This document shows, one piece after another, positions 51,675 to 63,974 of a DNA stretch of 64,000 bases (the stretch's first letter is position 1; the number at the start of each line of letters is the position of its first letter). A program made the position numbers and the translations under genes. The stretch spans positions 21,807,642-21,871,641 of the forward strand of contig OY754981.1 of assembly GCA_963576475.1 (NCBI GenBank), given 5' to 3'. Below the pieces are notes generated by a model that was given only the letters and a program-made list of their open reading frames with translations, was not told where the DNA came from and ran no database searches. This stretch comes from Molanna angustata (taxonomy: Eukaryota > Arthropoda > Insecta > Trichoptera > Molannidae).

Positions 51675-52755
51675 TACTCTTTTAAATTAATGTAATTTTT
51701 GTTATATTTATTTTGTCATCGGTAAAAAATTATGGATGATTTACTAAATTTAGAAAAATAAAAATTGCTTGATACCTTTTGTTAACTCATTTCTAATATA
51801 TTGTTTGTACAACATAGGTATCATATATCAGCATACAGCAATATTAGAAATAATAATTCGAATCTAAAAACATAGCTCGATAGAAAAAAACTTACTGAAA
51901 TATGTTTAACTATGATTTCCTTGTGATGTAAAATAAGTTGGATGGTCATTCTTGCGTTTCAATTTTTATCAAGTTGGTACTAATGCCTGGAAAGCGGGGA
52001 AAGCTGTTTACAGAAAGATAGCAATAAACTCTACAGATATAATTATAATGATATGCGCAACAATATTCCACTAGATATTATAAAATGAAATGAAGTTGTC
52101 ACAGAACAAGTAAATCGCAGAACTGCCAACAGTCAATTCTGTGACAGTTGTCATGATATTAAATAATGTCTTATTATTTTACAAAACTTTTATTATGGTT
52201 TGAATAACCTATTATATGTGTTTAAATGAAGCATTAAATTATATATTAAATAAATGACATTGAACACGAAAACGTAAATGCTTGACTTAATATTGGTATT
52301 AGACATAAAACTTTTGGTATGAATCATAATGTTAAAGTAGAATATTGGTATTAGACATAAACTTTAGGTAAGAACCATAATGTTAAAGTAGATTAAGTAA
52401 TGCCGATATTATTTTAAATAAATATAGGTGTACCCATATAAGATATTAATTTGCAAGCATTAATATTAAATGTTTATTTATTTATTTATTAATAAACGGT
52501 ATAAATTGACTTTTACGTACATACATAAAAACACATTTTGAAGAAAAAATATATAGAATAAGAAAAAAAAACAATAAAAAATGTAATAAACCTACAAAAT
52601 AAAAGCAGTAAACAAACATAAAAAATATATACATATGGACTCAAAGTAAAAGAAAACTTTAAATAAAAAAATACTGGTCTCTATATTGAGATATTAAAAA
52701 TGTTCGAATAATTATATTTCTCATATAATTTTTTTCATAGATGAATTTGCATTTT
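51675..52755. other. AT-rich spacer with a tandem duplication
   Basis: 52289-52394 holds two copies of a unit of about 55 bp (AATATTGGTATTAGACATAA ... CATAATGTTAAAGTAGA). No exon seen. Confidence 0.55.
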
Positions 52756-52763
52756 CATATATA

Positions 52764-53145
52764 AAATTGCATGTACCTACTCGACGTACGAGACACACGC
52801 CATACTTCCATAATAAATTCATCTTTAAACTCACCAATAAATAGAATACTTACCACTTACAATAAACATCAAAGTACCCTACAACTAGATATTTTCCATA
52901 ACCAATATAAAAACTTACTGTCTAATTTAAAGTCAGCTTATCAAGATAACACCTCATTACACATTTTCACCTACTAGACACATTCACATCCCAGTACGTT
53001 ATTACTTATATGAATTGGTTTGCCACAAGTAATTGAAAATAGGTAGGGATAGTTATAACAATTATACACTGTAAATTTTTAACTAGTGTTGTTTGTGTAT
53101 GATTTTATTATGTAAATAAAAAAAATAAAAAATAAATAAATAAAA
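52764..53145 (+). pseudogene. Jockey-like LINE C-terminus with A-rich tail
   Basis: The frame reads DTRHTSIINSSLNSPINRIL then YNKHQSTLQLDIFHNQYKN, resembling the end of jockey-type ORF2 proteins. It is followed by a (AAATA)n tail at about 53115-53145. Confidence 0.5.
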
Positions 53146-53149
53146 AAGT

Positions 53150-53630
53150 CTAAACGTGATTATTAATAAGATGTAAGAGGGAAAAAAGTGTTTTATGCTT
53201 GAGAATGCAAAGAAAAAGTTGCTTTAGTATTACAAAAACAGAAAGTATTTCATGTTGAGTGTTACATCCGTTTAGTCAGGAGTTTGTGAGTTCATTTCAT
53301 ACTTAAGTGTCTACTTTTAAACTAAACGATTAGTCACTAGACTAATAATATGAGGGAAAGTGAAATCCTTGTATTTCCCCGCAATCAATTAAGTCGACTT
53401 GATTCACATAAATTGAAGCAAATTGTTGAAAACTTAATTAACAGGGACAATTATTAAAAACTAGTTGCTGATTAAAAGGTGTACATATTTGTATCATAGA
53501 GACAGTGCATTCTACTTTTAAATATATGAATTCTCGTAATATTCTTCCAAGAGGTCGATGTACCTATACCTACAAGTTAAGAATTCTACTGCAGACTCGG
53601 CATTGCTTGGGTTGTTTAAGAGAGATTTCT
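53150..53630. other. AT-rich spacer
   Basis: Nothing identified. Confidence 0.45.
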
Positions 53631-53639
53631 CGTAAATGA

Positions 53640-53960
53640 AATATAAACAAATGAATTAACTGTTGACTAGAATCGTTCACGAGTTTGTGTACCTTGGATC
53701 GAGTATCAACACCAATAGTGGCAAAATTGAAATAAAGAAAAGCTAAGCGAAGAGTGCGGAGAGTATGCCTGAACAAAATATAAAATGATCAAATTGACCA
53801 AAATTTTGAAATAAGGTTTATCACGACTCTCATGTTTCGCTATCTTCTTTATAAGAAGAGACTGTACTCCTACATAGAAGCGGACCATTTGTCGATCTAT
53901 TGAGTGTAGGCGCCATCCTCAGTCATGAGACCAAGTATGGAGTAGACATAGTTACACCCT
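53640..53960 (+). pseudogene. LINE ORF2 relic (EFVYLGSS block)
   Basis: The plus strand reads HEFVYLGSSINTNSGKIEI with later stops. YLGS is a landmark of RTE-like ORF2 downstream of the catalytic motif. Downstream, GPFVDLLSVGAILSHE is uncertain. Confidence 0.5.
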
Positions 53961-54384
53961 CTTACGAGAAAAAAAATATTTTATCACTTTTTATTTATAT
54001 TATAGGTACCTACTAGTAAAACCCGCTAGAAGTTGTCTTGCCTGTATAATTATGTACCTCTAAATAATAAATAAAAATGGTTGTTCTGTACGCATGTTTT
54101 CTTTTATTTTTTAATTTTCTTATAAAGAATCTAGTAAATGGATAGATTTCTTATCTAGTAAATAAGTATGCAAATAATTATTAAATATACAAATACCCAT
54201 TTTTTTGCGCTGAACAAATCCCCAAAGTTTCATCACAATCGGATGTACGGTATAGGAGTCCATCGACCATATACATAGAAACAAACAAACAAATAGCATC
54301 CTAGAATAAATGTAAAGCATATCATTTATTATAGTAGGTAACTAAAAAAAATGTGAATAGAGTAATAAATTATACTATTGACAA

Positions 54385-54465
54385 CAAAAAAATGCACATG
54401 CACCTCCGCACACCTGTCGCTGGTTAAACCCACATTTTGGGATACGCCGTGATTGTATGAATGAC
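54385..54465 (+). repeat. Repeat D, copy 6 (3' part)
   Basis: CCGCACACCTGTCGCTGGTT and GGGATACGCCGTGATTGTAT. Confidence 0.55.
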
Positions 54466-54639
54466 CAAAAATATCTAAACCAAATACAATTAAATCAAAT
54501 GTTATTTTGATTAAAGAAAGCGCGGCAAATTTCTTTGGTTTAGGAATTCAAATGTCGCGTCAAGTATACAATTATTTACCAACGGATATAGCCGCAGAAC
54601 AATCGAAATAATATCAATAAATTTATTTAATTAACGACA

Positions 54640-54850
54640 TTAAATCATGACAATACATCTACCTACATTTTCTTAGCAAAATGAGTAGTCTGCCTATTGA
54701 TACGACGCGATGCGAAGGAAGCGCCCATACAGTCATTCGGGTCCAAACCGGCGAAACCCAAATCTGGGTCAATGTCAAAGAAAGTTAAAGGCCAAAGACA
54801 GACGATGGCCGGGACCGGTTATTCAATTGAAGGTTCAATTGCTGCGTACC
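54640..54850. other. GC-rich island with overlapping open frames
   Basis: The plus strand has an open frame from 54697 (RRDAKEAPIQSFGSKPAKP) and another from ATG 54681 (MSSLPIDTTRCEGSAHTVIR). The minus strand has one of about 51 residues ending at a TAG near 54673 (FFDIDPDLGFAGLDPNDCMG, SFASRRINRQTTHFAKKM). The minus frame looks the most protein-like. I do not recognise it. A repeat-derived fragment or a terminal exon are both possible. Confidence 0.3.
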
Positions 54851-54959
54851 AAATTATAACACACAATAAAAATCCGTTCCATGCACGGATGAACATTTTT
54901 TACATGACAATTTTTATGATTATTTTTTATTTCCTTGAATCAGTATTTTTCTTTAATTA

Positions 54960-55510
54960 GTAATTTTCAATCCTAAAGTTTGTACACCCTAATATTGTAA
55001 ACCTATTTTTTTACAATATTATGTTTGCACTGGTTTAATCAAACACTTTGTCTATTATGTTATTAGAATCAATATTTTTAGAGTAATCTTTGTGGCATAT
55101 TTAAATAAGTTATTTGAATAAATATTTTAAGAGTTATCATTGGGGCAGATTCAATTTTTTTTTTATTTATTTCATTTATATTTTTTGATAGATTTTTTTT
55201 ATATGTATTATAAATTTAATTAAATAAAAAAATATATATTTCACTTAAATTTTCATTTATAGTTTCTCTTTGATTCGTTGGTACCTACCTCTTTTTCATT
55301 TATATATCTTTTTGTACAGAATATAAATAAATACAATGCACAGTTAGGCAATTTCTTCCAACCCACCAGAGCTTATATATTAGTAATTATATTTACCTAT
55401 ATGAAACCCTAAACGTTTCAGTGAAACATTTATCAATTATGCCATTGAACTAACTTCAAAAACATTCATGTTAAATAGCCGACTAAAACGACCAACCAGA
55501 AAAATGTTTC
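54960..55510. other. AT-rich spacer
   Basis: A decayed reversed K tail is at about 55342-55375. Nothing else. Confidence 0.5.
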
Positions 55511-55516
55511 TGAATC

Positions 55517-55612
55517 GCGTGTAAAATTATTTTAAGTATATTTTTCCTATGCTGGATATCGAACCCCGGACGCCCGCATAGGAATTTTTTTATTGAAAAT
55601 AATTTTACACGC
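55517..55612. repeat. Foldback with 36-nt arms around a box-B-like loop
   Basis: GCGTGTAAAATTATTTTAAG at the left is mirrored by the sequence ending ATAATTTTACACGC at the right. The loop holds ATATCGAACCCCGGACGC, similar to the reversed box B of the SINEs. Confidence 0.65.
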
Positions 55613-55619
55613 AATTATT

Positions 55620-56325
55620 TCTTCAGACACTTGCACAGAGTATAAGAAAGTGTTTGTTAATGATAATTTTACTAAAATATTCACTGTTTTAATGTCAATA
55701 TATTCATAGCTACCAGACAAACATACCTTTCTACACGGATAATGTTTTATCATCATGACTCGACTACCAGACTTTTTTTTATGCGAATAACTGTCTCGAC
55801 ATGTACTCGAATATATCGGTAATGGGTACATAACATAAGATTGCGTGTAAATCAAATTCATAAATCTAGACCATCATAAATTATTATAGATTACTTTTGG
55901 ATTACTGGATCAGTAAATCATCAAAACCAATTGAGTTGTATTTTTTTAACACTTAAATGTTTAATGAAGTTAATTTATTTTTATGCGTAGGTACTTACTA
56001 CATACTAAGATCAATTGAGAGAAAATTCAAGACATCTTTTTATTACTGAGACACTTATGATAAAAAAAAATATACATAATTTTTCGTTCTTTTTAATTAA
56101 ATTCGCAAACGCGACTCCCATTAACCGGTATCGCTCAATATCGAGCATCGTCAGAATGGTAAACAATAGTGATGAAGATCATCTATATATAGATTCAAAC
56201 GAGGATACAAATAATAGAAAAGGAAGAGCTAATACCAAGAAATTTAATAGAACTAAAAATTATATATTATCTTTTTCATCATAATGTGATTATGGAGTTT
56301 AAAATATCAAACCGTTTGGTTTGGC
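55620..56325. other. Spacer, nothing identified
   Basis: AT-rich. An 89-codon plus frame at 56015-56284 is Asn/Lys/Ser-rich and unconvincing. Confidence 0.4.
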
Positions 56326-56329
56326 TCAG

Positions 56330-56440
56330 CAGATGAAAATGTATTTCTCACGCAATTATTGTTTCTCTGGGCTGTAAACACTGGTTAGTTGGAAGAAATC
56401 GCCACTTGCGCAGGGTGCAAGGAAGTGTTTATTATAATTA
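56330..56440 (+). mobile_element. SINE-B, copy 4 (3' part)
   Basis: TGTATTTCTCACGCAATTAT, CTCTGGGCTGTAAACACTGG and TTGGAAGAAATCGCCACTTG, CGCAGGGTGCAAGG. Confidence 0.65.
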
Positions 56441-56444
56441 TTAA

Positions 56445-56830
56445 GAGCATTGTATACATCGCTCTTTGAAAACTATGCGATTTTTTATAGTAAAATATTT
56501 ATGGTACATCATTCCAAGAAAACCTTGGTATGGCGATGTTAAATTTACTAAAAATGAGTTCTCGATCCTTTGTCGCATCTGAATTGGTCATTGTTTAATT
56601 GAAATTCCCTTAAATGAAATAAAATTAGTTGATAAAACGTTGGTTCTATTGCATTTGTTGTTAAAAATAAGGTATTTCTGTAAAGTATCTTTTGATATTT
56701 TATTTGCAACGTCTTATGGTTCATAAAGTTAAATGTCATTATTTATATTTAAGTTTGAGTGTTCAATAAAGTACAAAAAAAATCATACATTTTTCGAATC
56801 TGTGGTGCTATATTTTTAGTTTTTATATTT
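56445..56830. other. AT-rich spacer
   Basis: Nothing identified. Confidence 0.45.
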
Positions 56831-57366
<536 letters not shown>

Positions 57367-57475
57367 TATTATTTTTTTTTTTTATTAATTTTTTTTTTCT
57401 TAATTAATTTTTCTTTATTTTTTTTTTAATTATTTATTCATTTATCTTTCTATACATAATTAAAACAAATATATT

Positions 57476-57525
57476 GTACACTGGCTGGCTTATTGTCCTT
57501 AGGCAAAATCTTCCAACCTCAAAAA
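57476..57525 (-). repeat. LINE tail K (reversed)
   Basis: CACTGGCTGGCTTATTGTCC then GGCAAAATCTTCCAACCTC. Confidence 0.55.
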
Positions 57526-57529
57526 AAAC

Positions 57530-58610
57530 ATAACCAAAAAACAAAACATTTTTTACTAATTTTAAAAATGCTTATTGATATTCAGTTACTTATTTTGTTT
57601 CTTCGTGATGAAAGAAGGTAGGAACTTGCGTCAAGGGGTCCTTACTAACGTGGGCCCCATGATGCATATTTTTAATATAATATTCAATGTCATATGTATG
57701 CTTTTATTTATAGATTTATTATGTGCATTCATTTGAATTATACGTATGTATATGAGTATGCATGTATGTATGTATAAGTATTAATATACTACGAAATTAA
57801 TATGTTATTTGACCTAAATTTGATTGTACGTAATTTGTAATTAATTGCATTAAGTGATTATTTTTATCAATGAACCATTCACTTGCCAAATTAATGTTCG
57901 TAAATAAAAAAACAAATGATCAATATTAAAATTTAAATCATATAACCAGTATACCTATATAAGTTCATGTTTGTTTATATGTAGGAAATACATAAAATAT
58001 CAGGCTAATTTTAATTGGTACGTATATTAAACTGTTTGCGAATGAAACTATTTGAACTAATCTTTTACCACCAAACATTTCAGGGAATATTTATTTAATT
58101 ATATCAATTTTTAAATCTATTTTGAAAAACTTGGCCAACATGATTCAACCAATTGTGACAAATTATGCGTTGGTAAATTGTAAGAATATAGTTTATTTAA
58201 ATCCACTACAATGCATTCGAGTTTGCCTACATTCACCATACAATATCAGCATCAATTTCACTATAATATAATAAATTATGTCATATTCCTTGTAAAATTC
58301 AAAAAATCACATTCACAATATAATTAATATACGATGATATATTCACTATTTTGTTTGAAAATAATAGATATTCGACGTCACATTCTCAATTTAATGAAAT
58401 CCACGGCATTCACCGTGCAATATTCGCTCACCAAACACTTCAAAACATTACCTTCGCTAGAAAACATACAAAGTCACATTCACACTAAAATTATAAACAA
58501 AAGGTATCTACCCTCACCACATAATATTATGAGATGTCACATTTATAGTAAAATTTTATTCTTTGCTTTCATTTATTTATTTACTTATCTTTTTGAACAT
58601 AATACAAACA
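57530..58610. other. AT-rich spacer
   Basis: Several CACATTCAC/CATTCACCATA words recur at about 58210-58500 and 59080-59130, suggesting a diffuse repeat. No gene seen. Confidence 0.45.
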
Positions 58611-58617
58611 ATTTTAA

Positions 58618-58665
58618 TGCACACTAGAGGGCTTATAGCCACCAGGCAATTTCTTCCAACCTATC
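58618..58665 (-). repeat. LINE tail K (reversed)
   Basis: CACACTAGAGGGCTTATAGC then AGGCAATTTCTTCCAACC. Confidence 0.55.
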
Positions 58666-58761
58666 AGATTACAAAGTATGACAAAATTTTATATGTAGGT
58701 ACCTACATCAAAAGAAGAATGAAACAAAGAAAATATACATTAAATGATAAATGATAATGAA

Positions 58762-58935
58762 CACTTCCTTGCACCCTGCGCAAGTGGTGAATTTATTGTC
58801 GTATTTCAATTTCTTCCAACTAACCAATGTTTCCAGCCCAGAGAAGCAATTTTTGCGTGAGAAATAAATTTAAATAAATTTGGGAATCGAACCCAGGACG
58901 CTCGCACAGTAACCGAACGGCTTACCAACATTACC
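58762..58935 (-). mobile_element. SINE-B, copy 5
   Basis: CTTCCTTGCACCCTGCGCAA through GGGAATCGAACCCAGGACGC to CCGAACGGCTTACCAACA. One of the fuller copies, with a partial deletion before box B. Confidence 0.75.
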
Positions 58936-58939
58936 AACA

Positions 58940-59815
58940 AAAATATACATAATACTAAAATAAATATTGAAAAAAAAACATATCTTACATAAAAAGACTG
59001 TACCTACAAGTATGAAAATCACTAAATTTTTAAACGCAATAATCACGATACACTATACAATTCAAAACAAAACATTCACCATACATCAAATAAAGTCACA
59101 TTTGTCATTAAATATTCGTCATATTCACTTCACAACATAAAACTTTACTTTCAACATAAAACAATACAAATCACATTTAAATCAACATTATTTAGATACA
59201 CAATAAAAAATACGTCGATTCATTTCCGATACGACATTACGTCATAAACGATTTTCTGTGAACGTGAAGATGATTTACTCGAAGAAAATAACTTCGTAGA
59301 TTCAATTGCCACCAATACCCTTTGTGGTGAACATAATCCCATGGTCATTATTTAGTCAAAAAGCTACCTCCATGATATCCATCATATTATCCACTTAATG
59401 TAACATTATAATATGCTCGTTATGGGGAACATCTCAGATCGAATTATCGTGACTTTAAATTTCCCACACAACCTAAAACCACATTCTTTATTGTCCATCA
59501 AGGTTACTCGGAAATTTCTTATTTAATTTATGTGCGTGTATTTTAAGCAGGTTTATACAAAAGATAACAAATATTTGATAAGAATAGTGAAATTTTGGAG
59601 AATTTCTAAGAAAGATTTTATTAAGTTTATCAGACCATGATTGTCTCACTTTGAAATAATAAATTTATTATCAAGACATAGCTGAGTTACAAAGTTATTA
59701 ACCGAATTAAGTACGTATACCTTTTTCATATCTAAAACTTGGATACACAGCAAGTTTAATTTTGCGTATAGGTGAATGTTAATAAAAATTTAATGAAAAC
59801 AAGCAAAGTAAAGTT
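58940..59815. other. AT-rich spacer
   Basis: Nothing identified beyond the CATTCAC words. Confidence 0.45.
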
Positions 59816-59824
59816 GTACCTCCT

Positions 59825-59955
59825 GTACCATATCATGAACTCTTTCGTCGAGAAGATGGGCGATTTGCACGTATACCAACGAAGTAAAAAGACACAAATT
59901 TGCGCTCTGCGCACCCGGAAGTTTCGTTCAAGATGATTGGTGATATTTTTAATGT
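59825..59955 (-). repeat. Repeat G, copy 5 (reversed)
   Basis: GGGCGATTTGCACGTATACC, AAAAAGACACAAATTTGCGC and TCTGCGCACCCGGAAG. Confidence 0.65.
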
Positions 59956-59959
59956 ATAG

Positions 59960-60335
59960 CCGCATGAATATTTGTTGGATGTTATACATTTATTAACTTA
60001 TACAGGTACACGTAAGTGGGTATGCGTACTGCGTGGAATCTGCAGCAACGGGATGGTTTCAATGAATTTAGTTAAAAACTTTGGTACCTACCTAATAATT
60101 TAATTCAATAATGTTAGTCTATAATTGGCTTTATTCAAATGTAAACTGTTTATTTGTAAAAAGTTGAATAAAATAAAAAATAAAACAGTAAAACTCCACG
60201 TAAAGAGTTAAAAAATAAGATCCAGAGTATAACTAGTATTCTCGGAGATAACTATTTATATCTGTGTAAATTATTACCTCCGAAGATTTTGGTTTGACCA
60301 TGGAAACATTTCGGGCTTTTATTTTCAAACTCTGT
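59960..60335. other. Spacer
   Basis: Nothing identified. Confidence 0.45.
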
Positions 60336-60342
60336 TTTTTTA

Positions 60343-60725
60343 TAATACCATACCATCACGCCTTTTCCCTATTTGAGGTAGACAGAGAGAACCGAACGCC
60401 AATTACTTCTATCTTGACATACATTCATCGCCTCGTCAACATTCATACATTGTCTTATACATGTTCGTCTGTTGTTCACGCTTCTAACATTTCCGTCTTT
60501 CAAAATACCGTTCACATGGACGTGCCATCCCTTCCTTGGACGGCCCCGACCTCTCATTCCATTCCTGTCCACAATGTATATTTTTATCGTCAGGCGTTCT
60601 CCCCATGTGGCCAAACCATCTCAATGTGTTCACTTTCATTCCATTCATAACATCTTTCTTTATCCTACACTTTCCTTATGTCCTCATTTCTGACCCTGTC
60701 ATACATCGTTCTATTACATGAACGA
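60343..60725 (-). pseudogene. RTE-like LINE ORF2 C-terminus, copy 5
   Basis: The minus frame 60614-60369 encodes NGMRGRGRPRKGWHVHVNGI, then LKDGNVRSVNNRRTC and WRSVLSVYLK. The 3' tip is ATACCATCACGCCTTTTCCC. The upstream part is frameshifted. Confidence 0.7.
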
Positions 60726-60729
60726 TGAA

Positions 60730-62110
60730 ATAATAGTAAAATTATGAACATATATTACTTACATGACATATTGAACTTTATATACAACGTAGATATAAAT
60801 ACTACGTTATAAAACAACGTACGTAGTACTTCCGTATAAATCAATGGTTTGACACTAGTTAATTTTTAGTGTATTAAAATTTAAGGGTACATTTATAAAA
60901 GATAAGGTAAGTATATAAGTGATGCATAAAAAAGGTACTTAAAATAATTAATTATCAGTTATTAAAAATTATATATTACATTTTCTTATATATAACATGT
61001 AAGAAACGTTAGACTTTTCCGGAAATAATTGAGAATATTATATCGGTCATCACTAACGCATTCAGAAATTACGTGAAACATAATAAGAAGCATAAATTAT
61101 TAATCAATGTTTATAACCTAAAACATATAATTATTTACGCGAACCATTGAGAAAAAATATTTATGAAAATTGAAATTTATTTCACTGCAACACAACACAT
61201 TCGTATAATATAACACGATATCATCGTTTCGTTGATTGAATTAAAATGCATTTTTTAAACATATGAACAAAATTATACGATTTATTTTGTCAGCTACAAG
61301 TAAAATTCAAAAACGTTAGTATAAATAGTTAATGGCAGATTATTTGATATAATTATAAAGAAAACTGCAAAAGATCTTCGACGTCAGTAATTATGGTAAA
61401 AAAATTAATATGAACCCTACTGAATTCATTATAATCCATTTATTTGGATTCTGGAAAGATGAATTTGCGTTTGAAACCAGACCACTGCGTTTGTTTAGTT
61501 CTGATTACTCACACTATCATTGTTCCAATATAATTTGCATTCTACGCGTTGTTCCGGCTATGAATAAAATATAATATGCTATAAACAGAGTCGAACAAAG
61601 CAAACATAGATGTTCAATGTTTCATATGAATTTCTAAATTTTGCTCACAGTAAAAATGGATTACAATCATCTGTGAGTGAGTGTGTGAGTGGTCGTTCGT
61701 ACAAGACGATATTCGTTTATGATAACAGAATAGATTCATATCTAAACAATCGCGTGATGGCAAAGTAAGTACCTGAGAAGAATAACTCTCAATCATCAAA
61801 AGACAATGGAAGATGAACTATCATTTATGGTATAACACAAATATTGACATGAAAGACGTTTCATAATATTGCGTGAATGTAAATACATAATATCAATGTA
61901 GGCATTTCGTATAAAATATTTTTCACATACGTTCACGCGTTTTTGAACAGACAATTTCGTTTCGAAAGATAACAAAGGTTGCACTGAGAGGAAAGTTAAT
62001 ATTAAAAAATCAGGATTCGTTTAATAAATAAAAAAATGTATTATGTATATAATTTGTAATATGATACGAGTCTTGGAAAATCCAATTGATGTAGATAAAT
62101 GTATTATTTT
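60730..62110. other. AT-rich spacer
   Basis: No exon or repeat recognised. A local imperfect repeat around ACAACGTA lies at 60787-60830. Confidence 0.45.
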
Positions 62111-62116
62111 AGACAA

Positions 62117-62299
62117 TTTTTCAACATCCCAATAGAGACGAAATGGAATGTTATATAAGAACCAGGAACTCGAGGCACCTACACCCACAGGGCGCAAGCG
62201 CATAAAGCGCAAGCGACAGGTTGTCAGTCCTGTAGGTGCCTTGAGTTCCTGGTTCTTCTACAATATTCGAACTTGGTTTCTATTGAGATATTGAAAAAT
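62117..62299. mobile_element. Foldback element E, copy 3 (full length, 183 bp)
   Basis: TTTTTCAACATCCCAATAGA and its mirror TCTATTGAGATATTGAAAAA bound the element. AAGAACCAGGAACTCGAGGC pairs with GCCTTGAGTTCCTGGTTCTT. The core has two GCGCAAGCG words (62192-62215). Confidence 0.75.
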
Positions 62300-62313
62300 T
62301 GACAAAAATATCA

Positions 62314-62530
62314 ACGGCTTACCAACTGTGCCGACCGCCGTGGCACAGTTTGTAAGCCGTTCGGTGTCTGTGAGGGGGTCCTGGGTTCGATTCCCAGCAG
62401 AGGAGAAATTTATTTAAATTTATTTCTCACGCTAATATTGCTTCTCTGGGCTGGAAACACTGGTTAGTTGGAAGAAATTGCCATACGGCAATAAACTTGC
62501 CACTTGCGCAGGGTGCAAATAAGTGCTCAT
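62314..62530 (+). mobile_element. SINE-B, copy 6, with an inverted head stub
   Basis: The SINE proper starts at about 62333: CCGTGGCACAGTTTGTAAGC, GGGTTCGATTCCCAGC (box B), CAGAGGAGAAATTTATTTAA, then CTGGTTAGTTGGAAGAAATT and CCATACGGCAATAAACTTGC. Just upstream, 62314-62332 is a reversed copy of the first 19 nt of the head. Confidence 0.75.
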
Positions 62531-62970
62531 TTATGACTCCCGACAGGGAAATATCCAATGTTTGCGTATATGCAACTTTTAAAACATTCGATGTGTTATT
62601 TCATATTCAAATTATACCTACTGTATGGGGATCTAGTATGAACAAATTGTAATGACATGTCACAAAAAAAATGTGAAAAAAAATCCTTTAAATTGTTATA
62701 GGGCATCACATTTTTGTGTGACAAATACAAGAAATATAAAATGCGTATCATGGTACAAACAAAAACTAAATCTAACTATATCGCATAATATAGCCAAATA
62801 ACTTTGTGTGATAATTATTTTACTCGATGCATAATTAAGATCATATGAAAACTTATAGAAAGTACCTAGTCAAGTACTGGTTATTAATGATGTTTTTGCT
62901 ATCACAAAATTATTGGAATGTAAAAGGAATAACAACCAACATTTTGACATTGAATCATTAATTAAATTTC

Positions 62971-63133
62971 GTCCTTCGTGGCTCAGTTGGTTAGGTATCT
63001 GATTGCTGATCCAAGGGTCCCGGGTTCGATTCCCGGTGGAGACAAAGTTTTTAATTGTGTTTTCAGTCTGGATCTGTGAGACGATTACTATCGTAAGTCT
63101 CCAAAATGTGGCAACTTGTTATTGGGTGCGTGT
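62971..63133 (+). mobile_element. SINE-C, copy 2 (tRNA-derived)
   Basis: GTCCTTCGTGGCTCAGTTGG (box A), GGGTCCCGGGTTCGATTCCC (box B) and GGTGGAGACAAAGTTTTTAA, then TCCAAAATGTGGCAACTTGT. The acceptor stem does not pair well, and the 3' body is shared with 38278, so it is not a working tRNA gene. Confidence 0.75.
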
Positions 63134-63139
63134 TACATT

Positions 63140-63974
63140 AATATTCGACATAGTACCTACATGTTAGTAGCCCGAGAAGTAATATAAAAAAAACAAAATG
63201 TAGTTAATAAAAGATATTAAATTCAAATATTTAATTTAACTTTGAATATTGTGATCAGATTATCGTAATAATTTTTATACAATTTAATTTACATTTAAAC
63301 AATACCTTCCTGTATTTTTAAGAAATGTCCTTTCATTTCAAAACATGTAGGTATAATTTAAATAGTCAGATATTCGTAATTCATTCTTTGTAATGTCCAA
63401 ACTTTCTTAGTGCCATTTTAAAATGGAAACAACAAACGCATATTGACATTGATTTTTAGAAAGCCCTTCAACTCCACCGTCCATGAAAATAATTTAAAAA
63501 CTTGTATATCATATTATAACATGAAGCATTTAGAGAAGACAGATTGGCCTAGTTAACGCTCGAAAGACAGGTCAAACCTGACACGGCCAAGAACTTGTCA
63601 AAGCTTTGACCTGTGAATGATATAAAAAAAAAACATTTTTGAATACCTTGAGGCCTTGTATCGTTTCGATTTGAGAATTTATTGAAGTTTTTATAGTCTT
63701 ACATTGTCACTATTTTTGACATGAATGAGATCTGTTATTTTAAGCTTTTGAAGGCTCTATCATGTTTTTACACCGAGGATTTCTAAATAAGGCCAACACA
63801 GAAGTTTTGATAATCTGTATAATATATAAGTATTTAAAACTGCAGAATTTTTCGCCAATAGATCACATATATGTACTTTAACTACATGTATCATGTAAAT
63901 TTCGTTCAAACTAAAAACATTACTTATTTTACGTTTACGTAAAACATTACTTATTACTTTTATAACAGATTTTT
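63140..63974. other. AT-rich spacer
   Basis: A small inverted pair (AAAGACAGGTCAAACC with CTTTGACCTGTG) lies at about 63570-63615. No gene. Confidence 0.45.

Noticed and set aside
60745..60775. Minus-strand ATGTCAT|GTAAGT, also considered as the first exon of A+B
   Set aside because: The phase fits, but it would give only two residues and no signal peptide, which is too weak.
62971..63045. Possible functional tRNA gene
   Set aside because: Boxes A and B are good, but the acceptor stem pairs poorly and the downstream body is shared with the copy at 38278, so it is a SINE.
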